Positions 10,601 through 19,698 are shown, numbered from the stretch's first letter. The stretch: 20,004 bases of DNA from Thalassiosira profunda (GCA_036939355.1 JALLAP010000097.1:1-20004); one strand, 5' to 3'. Notes: generated by a model from the sequence alone, not told the origin. Program-made: numbers and translations.

Positions 10601-13582
10601 ATCCGATATCAGCCTCCGTGCCGAGGGCAATCGTGATGAGCAGTTCAAGATCAGAGTCGACGCTATCAATACGACAGTTGACATCGATGTGATTCATAAG
10701 GTGAGAAAGGATGCTTGTTTGAGGCGCACCTCTTATCACACTCTCATTATCTGTTGCCATTGCAGTGGGTTGAGCTGTCGCTATCTCAAGTCCTTGCAGC
10801 GTGGAGCATTGAGCGCCACCTCGAATCCATTCGTGGTGGTTTGCTTCGCTCTGAATCAGAGGAAAGTGTTCATCCTGCGAGCAGCAGTCAACTGTCGCAG
10901 CAATCGCATTTGCAATCACTCGACAAGGTCCTTCCTGGCCTCCCGGTGCTGATGGATATGATATCAATTGCATCTGAGATGCCTCATCCTGCGATTATCA
11001 CCGTTGAACACAAGAGCATGATGAGTGCGATGGCTCTGGCAGGCCACACCCTGACTCTGCTCGAGGGCATGATCAGCTCAATCTTCCACAAACGAAGAGC
11101 CTTGGATGGAGTGGACATCATTCGTTGCACGGGGAAAGGATCAGCCTCGCGTGTGGACATCACAAAAGAGAGTCATGGCACACGGGTACAAACTGCGCAA
11201 GGGCGAGTGCTGAGAGACAAGCCAACCAGCAGTCCAGAATACGTCGCCGTTTTCGGAGTCAACAGCGAGGGCCAAAAGTCTTACCGCGATGCCCGGCAAA
11301 ATCAATTCTTCAAGGAAGTCTTGGTGGCGGTCTCCCAGCAGGAGAGCAGTGTGTTCACAGATGCTGTCGGGCGAATCAAGAGCGAGAAAAGCTACCTCTT
11401 TCGTCGCCACCTGGTATTCATACTGAGGGTGTCGAGATCGTCTCGAACTCTTTTCGTCTACAACGCGAATCCTGCTGCTCAGAAAGTGAGCGCGGCGAGG
11501 TTCAAGGAGATTGAACAAGAGGCGACCAGGGCCAATGAGCGAAGCCGAACGGCCCTTCAGAGCCGATGCCTCCGGGGTGTATCTTTCTTGCCTAAGGACT
11601 CTCTCAAACCAAAACCTGCTACCACTGATGCGCCGGTTGACCCTACTCCAATCAAAGAGGAAAAGAAACCACCCGCGAACGAGGAGGCTGTTGTGAAGAG
11701 GGGGCCCGCCAGAAGAATTCCAAGGCCCACATCGATGCTGCGGCCAACGTTGATTGGCAAGAGCGTCGATGGTGCGGCTGCGCAAGCCGTTGCGGCCAGT
11801 AGGCGGAGGGCTACTATGCGGCCCAACGTTCCACAACGGAAGGTGGCTACCCAATCGGGGAAAAGGTCAGGTGCAGCCACACATCGAGACAAAACAAAAG
11901 AAACGTCAGCGGCTGCTGAGCATAGAGTGTCTGCTGCGGATCGAAGAGTGTCCGACTCCAACACCAAAGCCACGCCCGTTGCGCGATCGTCTATGCCCCA
12001 AACGAGTTTGCTGAAGACCTATCGAGCTTTCCTTTCTCTCCTGAAGGAGGGACCTGATTTGACCTCACAGCCTCGGCTAAATCAGTTTGCCTTGCAACAG
12101 CTTTGGCACGCGTTCCTCGTGTCTGGCGACCGAGGCTCAAGCCCCTTGATCCCTACTCGCATCATGTCGATGTGCTATGGAAATCTACTTTTGTCTGGTT
12201 CGATTGCACCAATCCAATGCGATAGTGGTGTGGCGTCAGCCAAGATCTTTGTCAACCATCTCACAAAGCGATGGGGCGCAAAGAAGCTCCTTCCAATGGC
12301 TGGTGCAGAAGTCAACCCACAGCACGGGCCCCGGCTGCTGTACTTGAAGAAAGAATTGCTGAAGAGTCCAACTCGCACTGCGGTTCTTATGGTGGAAGTG
12401 TCCACGCCATGGGATAGCTACCACAACTCGTTTATTCTGTGCTACAAGTGCTGGCTCGTGAACACTATCGACAAAAAGAAAGCCGACAAGCGCTCTAGGA
12501 AAGTATTTGCATCAGCTCGCAGCATGGAACGAGAGGCGGCGATGATCGAGGCTGTTGCCCTGGATTTCTTGCGCCAGCTCGATCTAGAGGAGGAGCTGTT
12601 TGACCTGTCTTGCCTCCGTGCGGCGAAGATGGCACGAGGAGTGAGGGGCGAAAATGGCACAGCCAGTGTTCTTTCTTTGCTCAAAGCTATCATCGCACGA
12701 TGGCCAGATGGCGCCGCTTCCACAGAATACAAGCTGCAGCGACGATTCCTGGCGCCCTCCTCTTTCTTAGAGGGGCCACTTTTGGAGAGCTCTGAGAAGG
12801 CAACTCTCGCCGAGCATTTGGTATCGAATTGCGACAAATACAACCTGACTTGCTGTGGCCAGGGTGGGGACAGCACTTGCCTTGCAGGGCGAATGAAAAT
12901 CGCTGGCTTGGTTGTGCGCTACTTTATTGCCTGGCACGAGACCGTGCCGTCGGCTTTGGACGTCTTTGTTCTGTGCGTCGCCAAGGGTGAGAACGTGAAC
13001 GGTTATATCACCAACGGCGACTCTCCAATTGCAGAAAAGATTTCGGACGTCGTTCTCTACTCGGCAATGTCCGCCGTTCAAGATCTCATCGAGAAGGCGG
13101 CAGAGCACATCAGGAAAGATTCGCTGTGGAAAATGTTTGGGTCGAGATACACATCTCCGTTGCCGCTGGGGTCTGCTTTGATTGACAATGCCGGAGAGTT
13201 GCGGAGTTTCTCATTCCAGTTGGAAGTGATTTCGGTGGACTCGAGACTTGAGCTGTTGCTCTCGGACGAGACGGAGCTCAATTTATCTTGGCGAGATGTG
13301 CTTGCCGCCATCACTCGCTCGCCATCGTTCTCACATTGCATCACATTTGACCAAGGCCAACGCTCCCAGTATTTGGTCTATTGCAACGAGGAGGACATGT
13401 TTCTCTGCTTCACCTTGGATCAGCTGCACAAGGTGCAAGAGGCGAAGGTGATGTCGAGAGAACCGGTTGCGTACGATGAGAGCTCGACTGCGATAGAATG
13501 CGTTGCTGTGCGAGGCGTTGTGCAGAAATTCACGACGTTTCTCCTGCAATGGATGTGGATCGATTGCGAAATGGCCTTGTGA
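4695..13582 (+). CDS. SZT2: SZT2-like protein (KICSTOR complex subunit homologue)
   Basis: Four exons: 4695-4894, 5112-6333, 6402-10700 and 10766-13582, totalling 8538 nt (2845 residues) in frame. In animals SZT2 (about 3400 residues) is the KICSTOR scaffold that holds GATOR1 at lysosomes for amino-acid control of TORC1. Evidence by remembered family pattern: SISILLGNHAKFGLAERC near residue 50 resembles the conserved SZT2 N-terminus; NTRVSFAYELTSVAIVVDASPS (217-244, written here as a motif) matches the TRV...DLSPS start of the SZT2 vWA-like domain and keeps the DxSxS metal site (Asp240), with ATDC at 442 matching its TDG; later RVLEGYRARRYG and YYAIVRVV blocks match too. A basic disordered linker spans about 2190-2320. 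Introns 1 and 3 have good signals; intron 2 (6334-6401) is doubtful. The start is the first in-frame ATG before the conserved block. Membership is confident; exact boundaries are less so. Confidence 0.8.
4895..5111 (+). other. Intron 1 of the SZT2-like gene
   Basis: Donor CTG|GTGAGT and acceptor TTTCTTTCAG|TTA. At 217 nt it is about three times longer than the other introns in the window. Splicing joins the N-terminal block ending ERC to YHFDLIGTL, restoring the expected SZT2 N-terminal spacing. One reading frame is open through it by chance, which could mislead gene callers into starting far upstream. Confidence 0.7.
6334..6401 (+). other. Putative intron 2 of the SZT2-like gene, weakly supported
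   Basis: The frame from 5112 hits TGA at 6379-6381 and coding continues in another frame. A 68-nt phase-0 intron (ACT|GTACAA ... GATTCGCAG|GCA) repairs the frame, and its length fits the local norm, but the donor lacks the usual +5 G. It would also delete the FGIELD segment that resembles the SZT2 family. See the finding on this junction for the alternatives. Confidence 0.4.
10701..10765 (+). other. Intron 3 of the SZT2-like gene
   Basis: Donor AAG|GTGAGA and acceptor CATTGCAG|TGG, 65 nt, phase 0. It joins DIDVIHK to WVELSLSQVLAAW. Without splicing the frame continues 252 nt and ends at an unrelated stop. Confidence 0.85.
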
Positions 13583-13863
13583 ACTCAAGTGGTGATGGAT
13601 GGGCGCATGGACTCTTAACGACTGTTTCATCGTCCAGTAATCCATTATTAAGTGATCTCTTTCATCAAATAGAAGCTTTCCTTTCCAGTGAAGAGCGCTG
13701 GCTTGGCTGCCTGTGAGGAAGGCCATTTTCTCCCGCAAAAAAATGCAGCAAGCTCGTAGCCAGCCACACACATCACCACCATATCCCACCCCCCTCCTCA
13801 CGCACCCCCCCCCCCCCCTCGCCGACACCGAGCGCAGCCGCTCCTATACCGTGCAACGCGTCC
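13583..13863 (+). promoter_or_regulatory. SZT2-like 3' end and ELP4 upstream region
   Basis: This 281-bp gap must hold the end of one transcript and the promoter of the next. The ELP4-proximal 100 bp is strongly pyrimidine-rich on the plus strand and includes a C14 run. I see no clear TATA box or AATAAA signal. Confidence 0.35.
13805..13818 (+). repeat. C14 homopolymer tract
   Basis: Fourteen consecutive C lie 46-59 bp before the ELP4 start codon, within a longer C/T-rich stretch. Its length is likely variable and prone to sequencing error. Because it is upstream of the coding region it does not affect the predicted protein. Confidence 0.9.
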
Positions 13864-15405
13864 ATGAGCTCCTCCTTCAAGCGCCGGGGTCGCAAGGCGC
13901 CGGGGCCCGCCGTTGCCGCCGATGCCGCGCCCTCCCCATCAATCTCCACTGATGTGCCATCCCAACCTCCCCGCCGCGCCGGCGCCTCCGCCGTCCTCCC
14001 GGGCACCCGCCCCTGGACCGGCGGCCTCGCCCTGACCTCGACGGGGGTGCGGGAGGTCGATGCCCTCCTCTTCTCGTCGGGCGGGGACGGCGGGGGCGGG
14101 CAGCCGCTGCAAACGTCGACCTTGCTGGAGGAGGACCGGCTGAGTGATGATTTGGCGCGGGCGTTTTGCAGGTATTGGTGCGCGGAGGGGGTGGCGCAGG
14201 GGCAGATGGTGTTGCTGGGGGCGTTTTTGCCGTCGATGGAGGGGATGTTGGAATCGCTGGATGGTCCGGATGGAGCTGGCTGCATGGATGGCGAAGGGTG
14301 CTCCCCGGAGGAGCTGCGTGACTTCGTAATGTCGCTGCCGAGGAACTTGCATTTGGACAAGGCAAGGGAGAAGGCGAAGAAAGGGGCATCGGAATCGAAT
14401 GCCGGGACAAATGCTGGCGCCAACCGCGAGGCGATCTCCGCCATCATCGAAGAGGAGGAGGGCGACGACGGCGACGGCAGCGAACAAGGCACCGCGGACG
14501 AGGGGCTGGTGAATGCGTGGCAGTACCGAAAGTCGATCCAGGACGCCCGCAGCGGCCTCCGCGACGGCGCGCGAGCCGGGGGCGTCGAGGGCGATGGAAT
14601 CTACTGCCACTCGTACGACCTCTCGAGGCGAATGTGGGATCAGTTCTCGTCCGATGGCGGCGAAGGAAATGCATCCGATGTCAGTGAAAATCCATTGGTC
14701 ACCCGAACAAAGATTGTTGACTGTGCGACGGCGCTTTCGGCTTCTTTTGCCGTGGCTGATGGACCCCTGGTGCATCAACAGCGTGGCATGCGTCTCTTTT
14801 GCTGTCTGTGGAAACATCTGCAATCAGCAATCTCTTCCCATCCCAATACTGTGATTCGGCTCTTCCTACCACGGCTGCCGGTCGGACCTGGAGCTGTGGC
14901 GTTGTCACTGCTCGTGTCGAAAATAAGGAAGGAGAACATCCCTGTGGTGGTTCTGGCAACAATTCGGCCGTGGAGGTGGCTGTCCGCACCAGCAGTGGGC
15001 TGCACTCTGAACAAAATGGATACCCTCGCAACGCTCCGCAATGCGGCGGATTCCACATTCGCACTGGATTCCTTCTCCTCCCTCCGCGCGCCGCCCCCGC
15101 CGGAGTTCTCAATGCTCCAGGGCATACTGACAGTGCGCAAGTGCGCCCCGTTCACCGCGTCGCACTACGCGGATTCCGTGACGAGGAAGCGCCCAACCGC
15201 GGAGCGATTTGGGATCAAGAGGGACGGGAGGAAGTTGACCCTCCAATTGCTTCACCTTCCTCCGGAGGAGTACAGCAAGGGTGGGAGCTCGACCAGCGGG
15301 GTGAGAAGTGGTGGAGGGAATGTTGCTAACAGTGCCAACACTGAGCAAAAGATTGGTGGGGGTGCGTTGACAGGAGGTTGCTCAGGAGGGTCATTGGACT
15401 TTTGA
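13864..15405 (+). CDS. ELP4: Elongator complex protein 4
   Basis: A single exon of 513 residues starting MSSSFKRRG. ELP4, with ELP5 and ELP6, forms the RecA-like hexameric ring of Elongator, which supports the ELP1-3 core in modifying wobble uridine-34 of tRNAs. Recognisable family blocks: GTRPWTGGLALTSTGVREVD (47-66), LLEEDRLSD then FCRYWCAEGVAQGQ (88-114), AWQYRKSI and YCHSYDLSRRMWDQF in the middle (family: AWRY...YYDxSKRM), LTLQLLHLPPEE near 460, and the terminal GG...LDF signature. A low-complexity insertion rich in Glu, Asp, Ala and Gly (about 169-212) separates two conserved blocks and makes the protein longer than the roughly 425-residue human protein. Like other ELP4 proteins it shows no Walker A motif. 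Both strands are open here because of high GC; the minus-strand frames are shadows. Confidence 0.88.
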   Translation: MSSSFKRRGRKAPGPAVAADAAPSPSISTDVPSQPPRRAGASAVLPGTRPWTGGLALTSTGVREVDALLFSSGGDGGGGQPLQTSTLLEEDRLSDDLARAFCRYWCAEGVAQGQMVLLGAFLPSMEGMLESLDGPDGAGCMDGEGCSPEELRDFVMSLPRNLHLDKAREKAKKGASESNAGTNAGANREAISAIIEEEEGDDGDGSEQGTADEGLVNAWQYRKSIQDARSGLRDGARAGGVEGDGIYCHSYDLSRRMWDQFSSDGGEGNASDVSENPLVTRTKIVDCATALSASFAVADGPLVHQQRGMRLFCCLWKHLQSAISSHPNTVIRLFLPRLPVGPGAVALSLLVSKIRKENIPVVVLATIRPWRWLSAPAVGCTLNKMDTLATLRNAADSTFALDSFSSLRAPPPPEFSMLQGILTVRKCAPFTASHYADSVTRKRPTAERFGIKRDGRKLTLQLLHLPPEEYSKGGSSTSGVRSGGGNVANSANTEQKIGGGALTGGCSGGSLDF

Positions 15406-16883
15406 GCCCAAGTATGCTGCCTCATCATCGTATGTAGGTATTGCTCAGTGCTGCCATGAAACAGAATCTACCGGCAGAGCTGATAGCCACAAAGGTTCAT
15501 AGCTTTGCAGTCTTCTCACACAATTGCACAAATAGCTTGATCCCTCTTCTTGTGAGCGCAACTAAACTACATTGACTACTCTCGAGGAGGTAACCGCCGA
15601 GCGCCAAGGCTCCTGGAGATGGGTTCCAGAGACCTGTGGCTTCAATCCCAAGATGTCAGAAGCTGTCCAATACTGCCATAAGGGACAAAGGATGCCTCTG
15701 AATGGGTGTTGGAAGTTACCATCCACATGACGCGTGGGTCCAAAAAGAATCAAGATAATTTTTGTTAGTGACTTCGCTAGCTTTGGAGCTGCCGAGGGAC
15801 GAATATATTTTTCTAGCGCCCAAAGGCAAAGCAATGGCACAAGTGACATTTGACACGGCTTTTGGGCATCCATTGGGTCCGCAAGAAATGCTGACATCTG
15901 TGTTTGTTCCCTATCATCGTCGCGTCATGCCACCCATTTTGTTCGATTTGGCTTTTGTTAGTGGATTTGCTAGCTTTGGAGCTGCTGAGATATAATTCGC
16001 TGACCAGGCGCCCAAAGGCGAAGCAATGTCCCGAGTGACATTTTCCACGGCCTTTGGGCATCCATTGAGTCCACAACAAAGGCTGACATCTGCGTTTGTT
16101 CCCTATTGTCGCGCCGTGCCACCCATTTTGCTTGATTTGGCGAGCCTAGGTAGGCAACCTTCTCGGATTGGGCTCTTAAGCTTCAGAGTAGCATCGGCAT
16201 TGTTTTTGTTGCCTACTGGCTTAGTGCTTCTGAGGCCGGCAACGACAGTTCCTTGCTCATCTTCCTTTCCTCCACCCGTTGCGCTGCCTTCAATGCGGAA
16301 TCAATCACTGTCGTTCAGTATTGTTGCTACCAAGCTCTCCAACGTTGATGCCCACTGGGTCCATCTCCACCAGCTCATACACCTTCGCGAGGAGTGTGCT
16401 TGATTGCTGTGAGAAGAGCCCTTCTGTGCAACGTTGTGCACAAGTCACTGTTTGTGCGAAATCAGGACAAGGGTTTTGACTATGAGGCGACAAGCCTTGC
16501 GATCCGCCATGCTGACCCCTGCCTTTGAGTGGCTCACAAGGAGGAGAAACGGTACTCATTTTTCTCTGAGTTATTTGATTAATGAGTGGCTACCGGCAGG
16601 AGAATCCAACTTTCCAGCACCCTTTGCGGGGCTTTCACACACTCTGCCTCGTACATCCAGAAATGGCCACCGCGGTGGTACTGGATTGTGGTCGTACGCG
16701 ATCTTTTACCAGCCAATGAAAAGATGCGCCAAACATTTTTTAACAACGGTAACGACAAGCTGAGATACATCCGCTCAACAATCCGTCTAGGAATACCAAC
16801 GCAACGCCGCATCAACACAGCAGACAGATTCACTAAGATACATTATGTACAACAAAATTGGTTCGGCAAAATTGTTTGGTCAG
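15406..16883. other. Intergenic region between convergent ELP4 and kinase genes
   Basis: About 1.5 kb that contains the 3' ends of two convergent transcripts. Many short frames are present on both strands, none with a family signature I recognise. Base composition is visibly more AT-rich than in the flanking genes. The only clear structure is the tandem duplication listed separately. No tRNA, rRNA or CRISPR pattern is seen. Confidence 0.6.
15760..16140 (+). repeat. Diverged tandem duplication, two copies of about 193 bp
   Basis: Copy A (15760-15952) and copy B (15953-16140) start with TTTTGTTAGTG and run in parallel: GCTAGCTTTGGAGCTGC, CGCCCAAAGG, TTTGGGCATCCATTG, CTGACATCTG, GTTTGTTCCCTAT and CCACCCATTTTG appear in both in the same order. 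Differences include substitutions and small indels. In one plus-strand frame both encode a similar peptide (TAFGHPL, then VFVPY or AFVPY, then PPIL) and an indel inside that stretch is 3 nt. No known element is recognised. Confidence 0.85.
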
Positions 16884-19595
16884 TCACTCCTCCATGTTCA
16901 TGATCCTCTGAAAGGCATCCCATGAAACGCCCTGGACCTTTCCGCCGTGGCATCCAAAGTCCAAAGTGGACACAATCCTGGAAATGACATCCTCGGGCTC
17001 ACCGGCCGATCGGAGGACGATGCGGATCTCGTTGGGGTCAAGTACTCCGTTCCTCGCAATGTCAATGGCATTGAAGATATCGCGGAGGTTGAGACTCGAT
17101 CCTTTTCCAGAGAAGTGCTTCAAGATGTTTGTCTTGAACCGACGCCGGAGGTGCTTCTCATGTGCGTCCATTGTTTTCCACGAGGCCGTCAGGCCCTGGA
17201 TCCACGGGTGACGGAGGAAGTCCTCGCTGGTCAGTCGTTGTTTTGGATCAGGGTGCATCAGCTGCCGTATCAGGCCCACGCAAGAGTCACTGAGCCCTTC
17301 CACTCGATCGTCGAAGACCATTGCCTCCAGCTGATCGACACCATCGTCGCAAGCACCAACTTTCAGGATCTGCTCCTTGATCTCGTTGTCTGACTTGTCC
17401 GCATACTTGTCGAATGGGTGCCTGAAATAGGAAAGCCCTGGAGGTGAGATTCGCCTGAATACTGTCATCATGCAGGCAAAGATCAACTTACGTTCCGGTC
17501 AACACGATGTACATGATGACGCCGGCCGCCCACATATCGATAGGTGGGCTGGGCGTGGCACCTTCGGCGAACATTTCAGGTGGCCAATAGACCATGGTGC
17601 CGGTAGACGTAGTCTTTGCCTCTCGCTTAGTTTCAGCACTCTTTCGTTGAGAAGAGAAGGGACGCAGCTTCGCGGATGTTGCCCCACGAGATTTCAGCAG
17701 CTTTGCAATTTGATCAGAGTTGTGCTTGGCGCGCAGTGCGTCGTCCAGGGGCCGGTTGCCCCAGCGATCTATCAATGGAGATATTTGTTAGCAAGGGAGA
17801 GCGAGGTGATACAAGAACACTCGCCTCGCGCACCTTCAACGTTGACGTCCACTCCTTCCTGTTGCAGCAAAAGCTCCACCATCTTCAGCTTTCCTTCGGA
17901 GCAACAGAGATGCAACGCCGTTCTCCGATCATAATCGCCCTGATTCATATCGAGGCCTCCAAACTCAAGCAAAGCTTTTGCTTCTTCGACATCTCCAGCA
18001 CTGGCAGCCTCGATAAAGCGAGTGATTGCCGTGGCAGTATTGCCGAACTTGGCACCCTGTTCGCGCAGGTATTGAATCACCGCTAAGTGTTTGTGCCGGT
18101 GCGCATCGTCGAGAGGTGACCCGCCCCAGCGATCGGTGCGGTTGATCCGAGCTCCTTTGGCCACGAGAAAACGGCAAATGTCGACATGGCCTTCCGATGC
18201 GGCCAAGTGCTGCAAACAGTAAAAGCACAAGATATGTGAGCAGTTCCTCTCTCGTGCAGCCATCGAAAGTAGCTGACACCTCACTCACCAGAGGAGTGCG
18301 GAAATCGTAATCACGGAAGTTGACTAGCGATGATTTCTCCATTAGCATTCGCTCCAGCTCGAATTGATTTCCAATCGCGACCATATGAAGGAAAGAACAA
18401 CCGTGGGCAAACTCCTGCGCCGGGAGTTGCAACTCGTTCTTGGTCGTATCGTGAGGGCAGGCACATCCAAAGTCGACTACCTTCAACGACATGTCCTCGC
18501 CGCCATCGCTCGCTTCCGTCTTTGTGAGGAGCAAGTTCTCGGGCTGCATATCATTTCGTTTGCGCAGTGGAGCGAGTTGTAAGAGCAGTGCAAAAGAGGC
18601 AGGAACAAAGGTTGCGTGTGCTCACCTTCAAATCCGCATGAACCAACCCTGCATTTCGTTCAGAAGTGAGAGCGTGAGTGCATGCAAGAGCAGCAGACCT
18701 AATCACATCTACTCACCTGCCTGGTGCGTAAATGAAATGCCCTCTGCAAACTGCCGCAGAAAGGAACTCGCCAGGCCCTCGGAGAAGGGCCCACCGGCGA
18801 TCAGATGGTCGAAGAGCTCGCCTCCCTCGACAAGCTCTGAACAATTGCAATCATGCGTGAGAACCAAACGAAACAAGAGTCTCTCGTTGTCGCAATTCAT
18901 AACGTACCCATGGCGAGGTAATAATTCTTATCGTCCCGATGCAAGTCATATAATTGAACGATGTGCTCCCTCCCCGCCACGGCCGATGCATCTCCTCCTC
19001 CCTTCTTGTCCCGCAACAGCTGCAACGCCGCCACCTCTCGCTCGAAGTCCGTCTGCCCCGTGTACTCCCTCGGCATGGCCTTGAGCGCAACCGCCTTCCC
19101 ATCCGACCTGCGCAGGGCGTGGTAGACCATGCCGTAGCCCCCCTCTCCCAGGACGCGCACAATGTCGTACGTTTGCTTGAGGTCGAACGGAGGGTTAGCG
19201 GCAGACGAGCGCGCCTCCTTCTTTTCTTGGGTCAGCCGCTCGCCGCGGGTTTGGAGGCCCGCCGTGGGATGCAGCGGCGGGAGGGCGGTGGCCGCCTCGC
19301 AGCGACACGCGGCAGGGTATCTTTCTGTCCATGCTACAACTCTCGCCTCCTGCTCGCCATCATCATTAGACGTGGCGCTGAGGGCGCCGACCGCCCCCGC
19401 CGCCAGGATTGCCCCACTCCTCCTCCACTGGCGCTGCCCAGCCTGGCGAAGCCTAGCGCCCCACATCATCTCAGATCTAGGCCGAGGGCCATCGCCACGC
19501 CATCGCCATGTGAGCGCAGGCAGGCAAGCTTCAAGGGAAAACGACGGAAGCAAAGCGGAGGCGAGGGATGGAGGCAAAGATTTTTCACGAGCCAT
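16884..19595 (-). CDS. CAMK/CDPK-like protein kinase with ankyrin repeats inserted in the activation segment
   Basis: Seven exons: 18908-19595, 18717-18836, 18626-18648, 18289-18543, 17834-18209, 17492-17768 and 16884-17421; 2277 nt, 758 residues. All six introns (65-82 nt) are GT-AG and restore one frame. Kinase signatures: GEGGYG (150-155), VALK (Lys172), Glu187 in the C-helix, MELVEGGELFDHL, HADLKPEN (273-280), DFG (301-303), GTMVYWPPE (PPE 550-552), DMWAAGV and PKQRLT with HPWIQ. The hinge and lobe motifs are CAMK-type Ser/Thr. Between DFG and PPE are about 190 residues of ankyrin repeats. The C-terminus has an EF-hand-like DIARNGVLDPNE (700-711) lacking the position-3 ligand, and a second, poorer one. 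HAD replaces HRD. The start is the first ATG; 19469 is an alternative. The N-terminal 135 residues are unassigned. Catalytic residues are otherwise present, so activity is plausible. Confidence 0.85.
17680..18399 (-). other. Ankyrin-repeat module inside the kinase domain (spans two introns)
   Basis: This encodes about residues 326-517. Two related blocks are visible: DYDFRTPLHLAASEGH ... DRWGGSPLDDAHRHKH, then DYDRRTALHLCCSEGK ... DRWGNRPLDDALRAKH. Each block is about two to three ankyrin units with the TPLHLAA-type turn; LLKSRGA ends the module. The DYDxRT/DRWGxxPLDDA wording resembles the ankyrin repeats of glutaminase and of plant ankyrin-Raf-like kinases. The two blocks probably arose by internal duplication. 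Confidence 0.85.
18626..18648 (-). other. 23-nt micro-exon encoding the catalytic loop
   Basis: Flanked by AATGCAG| and |GTGAGC, this exon supplies LVHADLK, including the catalytic Asp275 and Lys277. It enters in phase 1 and leaves in phase 0. Skipping it would shift the frame and remove the active-site loop, so its inclusion is needed for a functional kinase. Confidence 0.8.
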
Positions 19596-19698
19596 CACTT
19601 TTCACGTGACATCTCGTCACGGCGCGTCGACGACGAGAACTCGACAACTCACGCACGTCCAGCGCAGCGCCGACAAAACAGCCAACCATTCAAGCGCC
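19596..19698. promoter_or_regulatory. Short divergent (bidirectional) promoter with a CACGTG palindrome
   Basis: Only 103 bp separates the kinase ATG (minus) from the plastid-protein ATG (plus), so both transcription starts must lie here or inside the neighbouring gene. TCACGTGA, a perfect palindrome with a G-box/E-box core, is at 602-609 of this kilobase (19602-19609). If the kinase actually starts at 19469 the shared region is longer. Transcription-factor binding is inferred from the palindrome only. Confidence 0.45.

Noticed and set aside
13939..14823. 294-codon minus-strand open frame inside ELP4
   Set aside because: It is antisense to a well-recognised gene in very GC-rich sequence. Its translation is Arg/Ala/Pro-rich with no motif, as expected for a shadow frame.
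15586..15660. Possible tRNA-like B-box (GGCTTCAATCC)
   Set aside because: It has several mismatches to the B-box consensus, no convincing A-box upstream, and no foldable acceptor stem by eye.
16305..16903. Short open frames of 84-125 codons on both strands between the repeat and the kinase
   Set aside because: No motifs, overlapping on both strands, and composition typical of intergenic sequence. The 16884-16903 end overlaps the kinase stop.
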